Below, in pieces: positions 22,936 to 35,100 of a DNA stretch of 64,000 bases. Position numbers and translations under genes: made by a program. Positions within the stretch are counted from its first letter, which is position 1, and each line of letters starts with the position of its first letter. This DNA is from Pelodera strongyloides. Taxonomy: Eukaryota; Nematoda; Chromadorea; Rhabditida; Rhabditidae. The stretch lies in NCBI GenBank assembly GCA_036852015.1, contig JAANDG010000650.1, forward strand, positions 1 through 64,000, written 5' to 3'. The notes below the pieces were generated by a model. The model was given only the letters and a program-made list of their open reading frames with translations. It ran no database searches and had not been told where the DNA came from.

Positions 22936-25532
22936 TTACTCTTCATCATCTTCCGGTTCTGCATCTAAAATAAAACAAAATTATTGAAATAAATTGGAAT
23001 GAAGATTATTGAATTTATCATGTTGCTGAACCCAAATGTAGTAGTGTAATTGTGAACTTGTATCATGCTTATTAGCTATCTCTCTCTATCTCTCTTTCTC
23101 TGTCTCTCTCCCTCTCTCTCTGTGTCTCTCTCTGTGTGTCTCTTTACCTAGCTCTCCTTCTTCGTCTGCTACTTCTGGCTCTTCTGCGTCTTCTTCCCGT
23201 TCTTCTTCAGCAACTGGAGGCTCTTCGGGCTGAAAACAAATAATTGAGAGGAAAATGACACCGCCAAACCATGGTGCTGCATATTGTGATAAAAAAAGGG
23301 ATAAAGTGTACCGGGTTATATCAACCGAATCCGAAGAAACGGTGCACCGGGGTCCGTTTCATTTCTGAAGCCGGACGAACTGGCCTTTGAACTTCGCGGA
23401 GGCCAATTTTCTCGGGAAGCCGATTTATCTCCGCCGGTTTCTCAGCTACCGATTTTTACACCTTTGGTGAGGTGAAGGGGTTCCGGGCCGGGCTCGAACC
23501 AGCGACCGTGGCGTGGAATAAGGCGCTTGCCACTGCGCGACGCCCCCTTTATTGTGATAGCCTCCCTCCCCCTTGAAAAGAACATGAATATCTTTTCTCA
23601 AAGTAAGCCTTCAACATTTGACTTCACTGACCACTTCCCTGTCTTCGATCGGAAGGTCATCTTTCTTCGTCCACTCAGGCTTATCGTCCTTCTTTTTCTG
23701 GAAAAATAACACAATGAGTTGACGGTGAAGCAATTTTTGTTCGCTCATTTGCTATGATTCGGTAATGAAATCTAAACAACCTTGTTTCAAATTCACTGTT
23801 TTGTAGTCAACACTTTTGCAGTCATCACACAACAGCGGTCATGTGCTCTAATTGGTCGGGGGTTCCATCCCGGCTAGGTGCACAATGTGGTTTTTCACTT
23901 CCTGGGTGCAAAGAAAATCACCGAGCACCGTAAGCATGCGAGGTCGGCAGGCATGCGGCAGCCGGACCGTATCTTCATGGTATCCTACAAGTCGTGTCAA
24001 CCCCGCGCTTACCCCGCTTCCCGCAGGATACGCGCGGGAATTGGAAGAAGAAGGTCATGTGCTCTGATTGTAAGAAAAATACCATTCGCTTCCGAAAATA
24101 ATTGAAGAGTTTCACCTTGTTCATGATTTCGTCGATAACATTCTCGGTGTTCTTCACAACCTTCAGGTTAGCACGGAAGTCCTGCTTCTCGCCGGGTTGT
24201 TTCTGTGACATCTTCTTGAACTTGTTATCGTACTTGGAAACCTTCTTCAGAGTTGGCTTTACACTGAAAAAGTGATCCATGACAGGAGGATTAAATTAAA
24301 AGTGCAGCAACTGTTTTCAACGACTCGCACATCAACCCACATCGATTCTGTGATTATTCTCATTGTTATTGACTTTCTTTAGATCAAACTTTACACAAAC
24401 CTAAGCTTAACGATACGTTGCTTGCAGTGCACTCTGAACAGATAAACATCATACCCATACACAACAGATTTATGTTTCTTCTTTTTTTAATAACCTATAT
24501 ATTTTAAAATAGAAAGCTGCGGAAGCTTTGTCGATGGGTTGAGTGTGCACCGGGCATCACATAACCAGCGATTTAGATGGGTAAACAAATGTTTGCATAT
24601 TCGCCACATACACTGGCTCGCTTATTGCTTGTCCTGTGTTGATGCACCGAGCCATCGACTAAGCGAATTGTCACTACTTGGCGCACGACTCTTTGTTCTT
24701 GGGATCACTAGGACATAAATACTTACTATTTTCCCCTGAGATCGTTGACTTCAATAGTCAATTGGTTGATCTGCTGGTCTGCCTCCTTCACAAAGTAGTT
24801 GATGTCATATTTCTGATCTTCCAACTCGCACACTCGTTTCCACATGTCGGCATAAATTTGTTGCAGCTTGCCCGAATCTTCGATCGAGTCCACATCAGGA
24901 AGAGGTACAATCCTGTCCGCCAAAGCCTGTGAAAAAAAATTAATTATTATTGATTGTTTGTTTCTTGAACATTTGTGTGGAGAGCAAACCCGAAACGGAA
25001 CACCAAACAAATGGACCCGGATTAAATCGAAACATAGCGCTGCACGATAACGAAGGATTTGCCCGCTCGTATTTTAGTCAAAGAAAACATAACAAGTCTT
25101 CAATCAGACCAAACCATGCCTTCTGCCTCTCTTGTTCCTTTTTGAACTGTTGTTGTTTCAGGTCCTCAGCGGCCTTCATCATCAGCAATTTCTGAACATG
25201 GACTATATTGATTACGTTTGTGGGTGACAGCAACAATTTTTTAAATGACACAATATACATAGGTCACGGCTCTAAACGTTGTGTAGATTTGTTCAAAACA
25301 ACATTGCAGTACTGACTCTGAGCTTCTTCTTTCTCTCGGGTGTGAGGAATCCCTTCTTTGCCTTCTTTCCGGACTTGCCCTGCTCCTCCAGTCTCTTTCT
25401 CACTTCGGCCTTCTTACGCTCACGCTCCTCATTCTTAAGTTGCGCCTCCTAGTAAAGGATAAAGATTAGTTTGTTTCTAATGTGCACAAATGGAAGGTAA
25501 ACTTTGTTTGAAAAACCTACATCATCCGCCAT
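22936..25532 (-). CDS. Troponin I (striated/body-wall muscle type)
   Basis: Complete minus-strand gene; eight exons join in frame: 25521-25532, 25317-25448, 25120-25191, 24727-24926, 24116-24263, 23632-23697, 23148-23229, 22936-22964, giving 246 aa. It begins [17 protein letters not shown] and includes [44 protein letters not shown] and [17 protein letters not shown], hallmarks of nematode troponin I (the UNC-27/TNI group), the inhibitory subunit that binds actin and troponin C on thin filaments. The C-terminus is an acidic Glu-rich tail ([13 protein letters not shown].. to EPEDDEE), which is usual for invertebrate troponin I. A TTCTTCAG acceptor at about 25,560 lies before the ATG and may be for trans-splicing. 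Intron 3 uses a GC donor (AAG/GCATGG at 25,119). Retention of the intron after exon 6 would end the protein at VSEVKC. Which paralogue it is cannot be said. Confidence 0.93.
23081..23147. repeat. (CT)n-rich tract in a troponin I intron
   Basis: Imperfect TCTCTC/TGTCTC repeats directly next to the donor of the penultimate exon; on the gene strand it is a GA-rich tract at the 5' end of the last intron. Confidence 0.9.
23292..23550 (-). mobile_element. tRNA-derived SINE, copy 2, in a troponin I intron
   Basis: Reverse-strand copy of the SINE at 3913-4174; the tRNA-like head (GGGGGCGTCGCGCAGTGGC at the right-hand end) and the body (CGGAGATAAATCGGCTTCCC region) both match, with scattered changes. 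A 9-bp duplication ATTGTGATA flanks it (23,283-23,291 and 23,551-23,559). It lies between exons 23148-23229 and 23632-23697, in the same orientation as the host gene. Its A box carries a T-to-C class change compared with copy 1, so it may be older or from another subfamily. Confidence 0.9.
23855..24052. mobile_element. 198-bp short insertion with B-box-like motif and 18-bp target duplication
   Basis: The flanks GGTCATGTGCTCTAATTG (23,837-23,854) and GGTCATGTGCTCTGATTG (24,053-24,070) are an 18-bp direct duplication with one difference. The insert starts with a GGTTCCATCCCGGC motif like a tRNA B box. This fits a 5'-truncated SINE or other target-primed insertion of a second family. It lies in the troponin I intron, about 45 bp from the donor of exon 24116-24263. 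Confidence 0.65.
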
Positions 25533-25560
25533 CGCGTCCGCGTTTCCTTGCAGAAATCTG

Positions 25561-28084
25561 AAGAACATTTCATAAAAAAACCATCCTAATTGCATCGAGT
25601 TTCGGAATAATGTAAAAATGGTCGTTGAGAATAATTTGCTGTTTTGTTTAAATGACCAGCATACAAGTTATTTATGCATTAAAATAAAAGATACTCATTT
25701 CAATGAGAGCGACCGAATAGAATATTATGAAGTAAAACAGAAAACGCAGAATGCAGTATGGAAAGACTAGGAAGTTATCTGTTCGCACATAATCATTCTG
25801 ATCCCGCCCCAAATATCAACGTCTAGTTGTTGTTGTAACAGCCTCCTACCAGATGCATGCCTTTTTCAACAAGTTTTTCCCATTTGCCATCTGCTCAATG
25901 CACTGAAATACAAAAAGTAGCAGCCTCTCATGTTGGTGTAATGGCCAACAGTAAAGACGGGTGCCCGAAAATCAAAGCTCCATCAGCGTGAGTAAGAAAA
26001 TAGTCTTTATTAAAATGGTGAAAATGGAACCTGACTTGAAGTGATTCGTACCCTCACATATTTCAACTTTTTATGATGTGTTTATTTCGCGAAAGCGACT
26101 AAAAAAAGTTTATTTTATAGTTTCCATCTGTACAAATATTTCTCACAGAACTTCTATACACGCGGTGTTTCCTTATTAAGCACCATAATGGCACTGGGGA
26201 AAGTGTTTTATAAAGGTTCGATTCTTCACATCGAACGCTAATTTCTATTTTGTCTTGATGCTTTTTGGTTCGATGTTTTTATGCATGTCTTGTCAACGGT
26301 GACAAAATGTCAGCCATTTTTCCCTAATTCGAAGCACGGCGTAAAACTTAATGGATAACTGTCGCACATCCACTAATTTTAGAATGTATGGATGAGTGTG
26401 TTTCAACACATTTGAAACTGAAATTATTTTGGAAAACTACGAAGAAAGTAACTTTCAACTCTGCAGTGAATACCTTTGAATATGGAGCACGCACTTGACG
26501 CGTATAATAATTATTTATGAAACGAAATAAAATGAATAATTGCGATATTCATTACTTTTCGTAAGCGTCTAATTCCGTTTTCCACCAATCCGTTCGCTGT
26601 ACAGAGCCATCTGCCTGAAATGTTGGTGGTGTGCATACTTAATATAATAGATAAAATAAAACAAAAAAAATTTTCCCCATTTAACTGATCTCACGAAAAT
26701 AGCTAATAGTAAGCTGAATTTGCTAGTGCTCAAAAAGCAGCGTTTTGGGTGCTGTGGAAAACGATTTTCTTAGCACTGTTCCTGAATTGCTCCCCCTACG
26801 GTACAAGCAACTTCTACAAATTTAAATTTTCACGCAGAGACCCGAACGTTTAAGAGTAGAGCGGACTTAATTCGAGAGTAGCAAACATTCAGCAACACAT
26901 GGAACTGCATTTATTTGAAATTTGATTTCACGTGAAAGTACTGGATGATCGATGTAATTACTCACAAGTCATTAATGCAGTGGTTCAGAACATGAGGCCG
27001 CTTCCTTGGATGTGGTACTGCCAAGTACATACAACAAAGATAATTTGATAAACGCCTTGTTTCTTCTTTTGTTTTGTGTAACCTGGTATTAGTGATGTGT
27101 AAACTTCAGGAAAGTCAAACATAACTGTTTCATTGTATCATGAAATTCTCCGTTTGTTTTATCAGAATACTCTTGCCTCTGCTGTTCAGGATTGAGAGAA
27201 GTCACGCCCCCTTCAGAAGAGCCACCAAGTTACATACCAATAAGGATGAAAGCACGAACATCCCTTCCTATTCTGCTCCTTCTTTAGATCCTTATTTTAT
27301 TTTATTATGGCACAGTAACGGGCACTCGGATGTGCTCCAAACTTGCAACATTTTTTTTTTTGCAATTTTACTGACATAAATGAACCGATAGACACATCTT
27401 GGCTTGGATGCTACGTTTTACATGAATTTTCACACTGCCACTTATGTTACATACATAACTAGGAACAAGGAATATACACTTGCTAAAATGTATACCTATA
27501 TTATTTAGAGCAGCACGATAAAATCCGGTTCGTTGGTTTTGCCACACAAATCGGAATCGGCCCGCTATAAAACAACGAACGTTAATCCAAAAGCAGGAGT
27601 AGTTCATGCATAAACATCTGAAAGCTTCGGAAATCACTTCCTATGTTGGGACACAAATCGAATGATGGCCGGAAGCACATCAAGAACAGCTGAATGAGGA
27701 CCAATTTTCTACCTCTTCACGCGCAGAAACGAAGTTACTTCGTTTACTTCGTTCCCAGAAGTCTGCTTATTGGCACTCCTGCGTTCGAATATAACCTGTG
27801 TTCGAACCTTAACTTTAATCAATATTTTCGTGAATTCTTCTATTACTTATTAATGTTATTTGCTTAGATCTTCATACGCTAAAACTTTGTATATTATGTA
27901 CAATGCAATGAACTATATTGTATGTAATGCGGTTTTCCATGTTTGTGTATTAACAATGATTGACAAAAAAGCGAGATTATTGCGAAGTAATCATTTTTCC
28001 AGGTGGAGCATTTGACATTTCGGAAGATGATGTGTTTAATAAGCTGATTACTTTCAATTGGAAGGAAACAAGTCTACTTTCAGA
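25561..28084. other. Spacer between troponin I and a small secreted peptide gene
   Basis: AT-rich, no gene seen. A run at about 25,930-25,985 has weak tRNA-like spacing (TTGGTGTAATGGCC) but no proper B box. Muscle-gene control elements for troponin I would be expected in the part next to 25,560, but none can be pointed out. Confidence 0.5.
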
Positions 28085-28379
28085 ATGAAGTTCTATCTCT
28101 TCCTTGTTGTTCTGTTCTTCGTTCTCTCTGACGTGCACAGCTTCCGAGGAGGACACGGACGCCCTATATTCGGTAATAAATGTGCACTCTTAACTATTCG
28201 AAACATATTTGCTTGTGTTGAACATTTCTAAAATGACCATTCCTCATATTCAGAAACCAATTGTTGATTGTACTTTTCTTTCAGACCGTCAAATGACCGA
28301 GGGTGATATGGAATCGTATTCGAATCTCAGAGGGTTCAGTTCCGGATTCGGAAGCAGAGGACAAAGGCTTGGGAAGTAA
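28085..28379 (+). CDS. Small secreted peptide, 60 aa, two exons
   Basis: Exons 28085-28172 and 28285-28379 join in phase 1 (TTC G / AC CGT). The product starts with a clear signal peptide (MKFYLFLVVLFFVLSDVHS) followed by a short mature part, FRGGHGRPIFD, then RQMTEGDMESYSN and GFGSRGQRLGK before the stop. A TTTCAG acceptor ends one base before the ATG, which suggests spliced-leader addition. The mature peptide is rich in Gly and Arg with dibasic-poor sequence and ends -GK, so it could be a neuropeptide-like or antimicrobial-like peptide; I do not recognise the family. The neighbours are unrelated. Confidence 0.75.
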
Positions 28380-29184
28380 CAATTGATCGATATGCGGAGT
28401 AATCCATGCAAATAAGAAATCAACAAGAAAGTTTATGTTTACTCGATCAGATAAATACTTAACATAACATATACAATTTTCATCACGTTCAACTAATCAT
28501 GCTACTCATTATGTTGTGTGAACACTACAACGAAGTTCGCATTGATATCGATATAATACCACAAATTGCACTCCTCGAAAGAATATGCGGGAGATTCACC
28601 CCAAAAAACACATAATTATACATTTTATTTTCAAAATGAAAGAAAACGAAGAAATACGGATATGAATGCAATGAAAGCAGCAGGATATGTACACTAAAAT
28701 ATTTATTTAATCGAATTAAACCTTTAGGTGAATAAAAAGAGCTTACAATATAGTGTTCTTCAAGTTCCATGCTAATGATTTTGTCGGATTATAGTGATGC
28801 CATCCTATCCGGATCGAATAAAATTGTACTTTCAGGAAATATATTGTGGAGATCACCTACTATTTACTGATTATTCCCATGCTCATGCGATTTTGTATTT
28901 AGGGGCACTTATTTTTTCTTGGAAAATTACCCGTGTGGCAGCTTACATCCAAAACGAAGATTGCTGCTATAAACTGAAGCGTCATTATTGTGTTTTGGCG
29001 GTAAAGAATACTAGCTTAAACATGGTTACGGTGGATACCTCTGGGCTATATACGTAGACGGCTGCATTATTAGGAACCTCTGTTGCTGAGCGAACTCTAT
29101 GTTGTTTTGGGCTATGTTTTCACGCAAATAAAAAAATCACAAATCTCAAATTTTTGGTTTATTACCAAGTGAATATCCGCCAGC

Positions 29185-32100
29185 TCACTGTCCATGATTG
29201 GATGAAATTATATGCGTCGTGAACATGTATTTGTCGCCACAGGAGTGCCCACAGAGGTTGCACCTGCGAAATTAAAAGAACATTATTTATGGTATGGTGT
29301 GCCTGTTATTCTACTAGTCTTTGCAGCGAAATACCAGTCCCCATTGTGTTAATCATAAATAGCCTACCTAAAGGGATCGTAATCCGAATGAAGTCCTTTA
29401 TGTAGCAGATGCAGTGTGTGATCGAAGAAGACAATGCCACAGTGGTTACACTCCTGCAATCCCGAATCATACAGTGGACCCCAACAACCAACTTATGTTT
29501 AGTCGCGTATAAACAAAGTGATGAAGTGTGCGTAAACAATAAATAAAGCAGAAAGGAAAGAATACCAAATTATCCTTGGAAGCATCGTCTTGTACATCAG
29601 CAGCAGACGCCCCACTGTCTACAGATGGGGAATGGGCTGGAACATTAGGTGACGTCGACACAGCATTTAGTTCTGCCGACCAAATACGCATTGCCGACTC
29701 AGCCTTCGCCTCCTACAACAATAAATATTGACACAGAGTACGTGATACTATGAATCAATACATATGTTTCCAGTGTTAATGTTTATTCAAATGTATACAT
29801 GAATGCAGCAAGAAAAATCCAAACCGAAAATAAAGCGTTGTTCGCAGCTGTATTTGAGAGGCACATTAGAAGGTCTTCCGAAGTGAGCGAGTAATTTCCA
29901 TTTTGGAACTGCAAATAGAGAATTGAGTGAAGATTACATATCATTAAATTTTCAATAGGAATTATCTTCGCGGATTCTAAGAACAATTTGGTCAATGAAA
30001 CAATAATGTACATTCTTTGTAAGGAAAATATTAGAGCGAACTTTCGACTATGCATTCGAATATAACTGTGCAAACGAAAATAATCAATCATTCACGTTAA
30101 ATAAATTTGTTTTGGTGATTGCTTTTGGAGTATTGAATTTTTCCTGGAAATCAGAAGAAAAGTCATATAAAAGTCGTTCAAGTCACTACAAATTCGTCGT
30201 TTTTATTCTTTTTTCATCATACTAACGGTATTTGCTATCGATGTGGGCGGGTGCAGGTAAAACTGCAGAGGCCACATGAAAAGGCATAGTTTCAGCCTCA
30301 GTTTCGATAAATAAAAGTGTTCGTTATAATTTTCAGAACCGAGTTATGGTCCTCGGAAATTGTATGTCAAGCAGAAAACGCCTAAATATTTCGTTGCCAG
30401 AGAGCAAATTTCAGTCATCGGTAGTATAGTGGAATGGGATTGGTAAAATGAAGGTCAAGGGCTGATGAATTTTTTTGCAATTTTGTGTGTGTTTAATTTT
30501 GCACATAAAGGTCCAAATAGTTATGATTAAATACATGTTTTCGAGTTTCAAACACTTTCCTAGTGTGCAAAACAACCATATCTGCAAACAAATACAAAAA
30601 TATGTGAAATTTTGTTACCAAGATTTTCTGATAAAATCCCAGTCATATACATGGATGGGAAAATTTCAGTGCCATTAAAGAAATTCGCGCTTTCCGCCAG
30701 TTTGTATTATCCTTTGACCTCGCAGTCTATACTTTATGTGACGATACAATACCAACTATGAAACGATCAGATGCCCAATGACATTCTCATAGTGGGACAT
30801 AATTCTCCTTGTCTGATGTAATCAAGGGATTTGTTTCAAGCATTTTATTGACGATTTCCATCGATGTTAGATCGGTGTTGTAAATAAAGATTCATTAAAA
30901 CAGTATTTTATGCTATTGAATTTTTCCATGTATATCTCACGAGATTACCATATCCCGGCTATTAACTACCCACTGTTTCAAAACACAAAGTTACAATACA
31001 AAGTTAAAATACAAAATTAAACACACAAAAAAATGCAAACAAAATTCATGAGCACTTGACCTTCATTTTACCAATCCCATTCCACTATACTACCGATCAC
31101 TGAAATTTGCTCGCTGGCAACGAAATATTTAGGCGTTTTCTGCTTGACATACAGAGTGTGCTAAATTTCCGAGGACCATAACTCGGTTCTGAAAATTATG
31201 ACGAACACTTTTATTTATCGAAAATGAGGCTGAAAGTATGCCTTTTCATGTGGCCTCTGCAGTTTTACCTGTACCCGCCGACATCGATAGCAAATCCCAT
31301 GAAGAAAAATATGGTACCAGTACCAAATTACAACAAAACGAACTCAGGTAGAGAAAGCACTGAGTATGGGATTTACTGACTTACAGTAATATGCAATTGC
31401 CCGTATAGCGGTTGATAATAAATGCCCTGCAGTGATAAACTATCCACTAGGTGTAACACTGCAGGCTGTTTATTTTCCGCGCAATCCGTGCAATTGCATA
31501 TATGTCCCGGCGACTGTAATTCAGCAAATCCGATTCTCAGTGATTTCTCTACCTGAGTTCGTTGTTCTGTGTCATGGTATGGCAGCGTATTGTTCTATAT
31601 ATCTTCCTGTATTTAATGAAAATCGCATAATAAAGTCGAAATAGTGACTGCTTCCATTTAAAGCTGTATTGCACCTTGTTTTTTTTGCATACTAATAGGG
31701 TGAACAAAAAACCAAGGCAATGGAAAATAGCAAACTAACAGTAAATGGACACGTCGAACAAAACAATAACTCAACGTTACCCTTAGTATGGAAAAAGACG
31801 GATTTGTGTTCCCGTCCTCGTTTCTCAACTTGGACGGGTGTTTGGCGAGAGTCTGCGTCTAGCGTATACTGTGGAGCTGTACAGCTAGAGTACGGCGAAA
31901 AGAAGGTATAATACTGCTTTAAGATAAACAATTTATGGTTTTTTTTCTGATTTCAACTCACATGATCTTGCACGGGGCTAACTGAATTGTCTGAGCTGTC
32001 TGTATTCTGATTAGGAGAAGGCTCGTTCCTCACAATATTCTGTAGCTGAGAATGCAAGGCCGCCATAGCAGATGGAGGCAGTAATGGCAATCCGAGTTGA

Positions 32101-35100
32101 AACTATAGAATGGCCAATGGGTATGACTTATTATGACTTATTTAGAGGGTACCGCTATCTGGTGTATTTTGTTCTGTTGGAAGGGTGCACGAACGCCCAA
32201 CGTTTTTTGGTAGCATTGTATTCTAATTTACGTGCTCCATGATTGAAGGTGAATGGTTGTAAAACTCGCATCTTTTAATGTTGTAATACTTACCTGTGAA
32301 GCAGTGGGCATAAATGAATGAGGCAATATTCGGTTGGAAATTGGGCTGTTTGAAGTGGGAAGAGGAGCCGATAATCGCCTTTTCTTTGCAGTGTTCTCAT
32401 CAATCTCTTTGGGTTCTTGTTTTGTTTCTGCTTTTGCAGATTTGGCCTGATTGCTGGTCTAAAGGAAAGTATGCAAAATACCCACCATTGATTTAAGAAA
32501 AACTAGACATATAAGGACCACTCATAAATCTTTAACAATTAAATATGAAATGGGGTTACCTCTGACTCGTCATGTTTCGTCTGGAAATGTAGCAGAAGAC
32601 GACGTGAATTGGCGAACAATAATGAACACCTGAAATTGTATCTGTTTCCTTTATCACAAGCTATTGTGTGTGCGCATCTTTGTGATGTAATGAAATAATT
32701 ACTTACCTTTTGCAGTTGGCCGGTTGTGTTGATGAGATGTTGTGTGTCTCGTCCAGATGCGCTCTCAGTGAGGAATGTTGTGAGAATTGAAGTGAACAAT
32801 ATTGGACGGGACAATCGAAGTCAGCCCCAGTCTTGATGTGCGTCATGGAGTGCTCCTGCATCTGAAATAAGCATTACGTGCTTGTCAGTTCATAAAAATG
32901 AACGGCTTCCAACAAGCTTTCAGTCTATGGTTGCGATTTCATTGTTGAATATTCGTTCATAAAATTAACAGTTAGGCCTCTTTCAAAAGCCTATTCATTT
33001 GACAGATGCTTTGTTCTGCCATCTCAAACTCAAATAGTGCACTGATTTCCCTTGTCGGAGAGAACTTGGCGAGTAATTTTCTGCTACAATAAACCTTTTC
33101 CCTGAAACCGTCTGCCTCCTGACCACTCCTTTTGTTTAAAAGGAACACCAGTTCGCAATCAGTTCCTCGCAGAGTGACCTTGGCTTTTCTATCATGACAG
33201 TCAATCCAAGGTTTCAACTCTTAAACCCCCTCTTTCTCTTGCACAAAACAGTTTCATTTATTCATTACAAAGCCTCAGAAATTAGACAAATGATATGCAC
33301 AGTTGTGGGAGTTCTCTCTAATTATTTAACAAGTAGAGACAATTCATTGAGACAGTTTCCATCCGACATCACTCAAGGATAAAGACATATGTATGAGTTA
33401 TATGAGTTCATCAAACTTCATGCACAAAATTGGCCCGTTTGATGCAATGCTTGAGCTTAAGCAGTTTATACTAAAACGTTATGTGAGACAGAGCCCTCAT
33501 GCCGTTAAACTTTTCTGACCATGAGCATGAAGTAATGCTTACCATACTGGAGGTGTATTCTCTATAATGAATGAAGGTTTTTACGTCAACTTTCATGGCT
33601 ACATTTTCTACGATGAAAAATATGAGCGTCATAACGATTCGAGATAGTCAAGGTTCGAAATACGTATGTGTTTGATTTGTAAATACTACGGGGACAATAA
33701 ATATGAAGCACGCATGAGTAGAAAAAGAGCCTACCTGATCTTTCCTGAAAAACCTCTTTTTGCAGTATCTGCACTCGTATGGCTTGACCCCCGAATGTCT
33801 CATCCGGTGACGATGCATATTGGCCTTTTGACTAAACTGCATCTGACAGATATCACACTGGTACATCTGACCCTGATGCCGTTCATGAGCTTCCTGAATC
33901 ACCGTGTCACTTTATGAATTTAAGGATAGAAAGCAAACGATACACTGTGCATTCCTCGCTTTTTTTCAATAACACAAATATTTCACAGTCCGACTTAGTT
34001 AACTATGCTCAGCTCACTTCTCAAATTGGAAAATACCTTTTTCCCGAACACTTTCTTGTGCATTCGTCAGCTAGTGCCCGGTTGATGCCGGAAGTAGTAG
34101 AGTATTTGAGTGCTTACTGCTAAGTTTACTTAGTTTCGCTTTTTAGGGTGAGGTGAATTAAGAAAGCTATTGTGTGGGAGAGCGGAGAGAACAAGACGAG
34201 GGAACAAGGAGAGGGAGAAAAGTCCCCAGATGACTGTTCTCTTCATCCCGATTACTCTGTGCATATTGGCAGGTAAACTCTCTCACCATGTCCTTCCTTT
34301 TACCTATGTGTCCTACCCACCGACCGTTAGTAAACAATAGCTCGTACCTGAGTAACAATAGCACTTGTTGTCAAAATTAGGGCATTATTTTTTGAATATC
34401 TACCCACCAGGTGACTTTTCATGTGCTGTGACATGTACGTGGTAAAGTTGCAGTGCGGACAGGAATGGGCAATCTTTCCCGTCTTTGCAGGTGTCAGTAA
34501 CTCTGACAAAAGGGCTTCCGGAGACTTTGGAGGACTCTTGTCACCGTCTGACTCCAGAGGGGAAGATGTAGGCGAATCAATGTTCTCCTCTGACCACTCA
34601 GTTGTCTAAAATTATTTGCACGATCATATTGTATATAATACTTATCTTACAGATATACTGCGTCAACCTCTCCCCTTCATCAATATTCCAAACACTTCCA
34701 AACCACCTCTAGCTATAATTTCCGGAAAACCGATTGTTGTTTCCTGCGGTGTGGATGTGAGGTCTAATTACATGGAAATGCAGATAGCTTGATCAATGCC
34801 TCTCGTAGTGTGCAATCTCTCTTAAACCGTCTACCTCTCTTCTATGCCTCTTTCTCCCAACAGGTGATCCAACTAATTGGGTCTCCAGGACTACGAACTA
34901 GTAAAAGCTGTCAATTGGAGCCCATCCGTATAATTGATTTTAACGTAATGAGTAGCATTATTAGCATCAAGTGGTATATATCCTAGAAGACAGTCATTCT
35001 GGACTCAACCAGTCCTCAAGTCGAAATTCACTAAATAGGTAGAGGAATGGACTGAATCGAATAAATGGCTCGATAATATACATAAATATATGGTTCTTTG

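Noticed and set aside
25926..25990. Possible tRNA or SINE head
   Set aside because: Only the A-box-like run fits; the B box is missing and no stem pairs properly.
32972..33217. Minus-strand 81-codon frame in a zinc-finger gene intron
   Set aside because: Adjacent exons join in frame without it and no domain is recognised.
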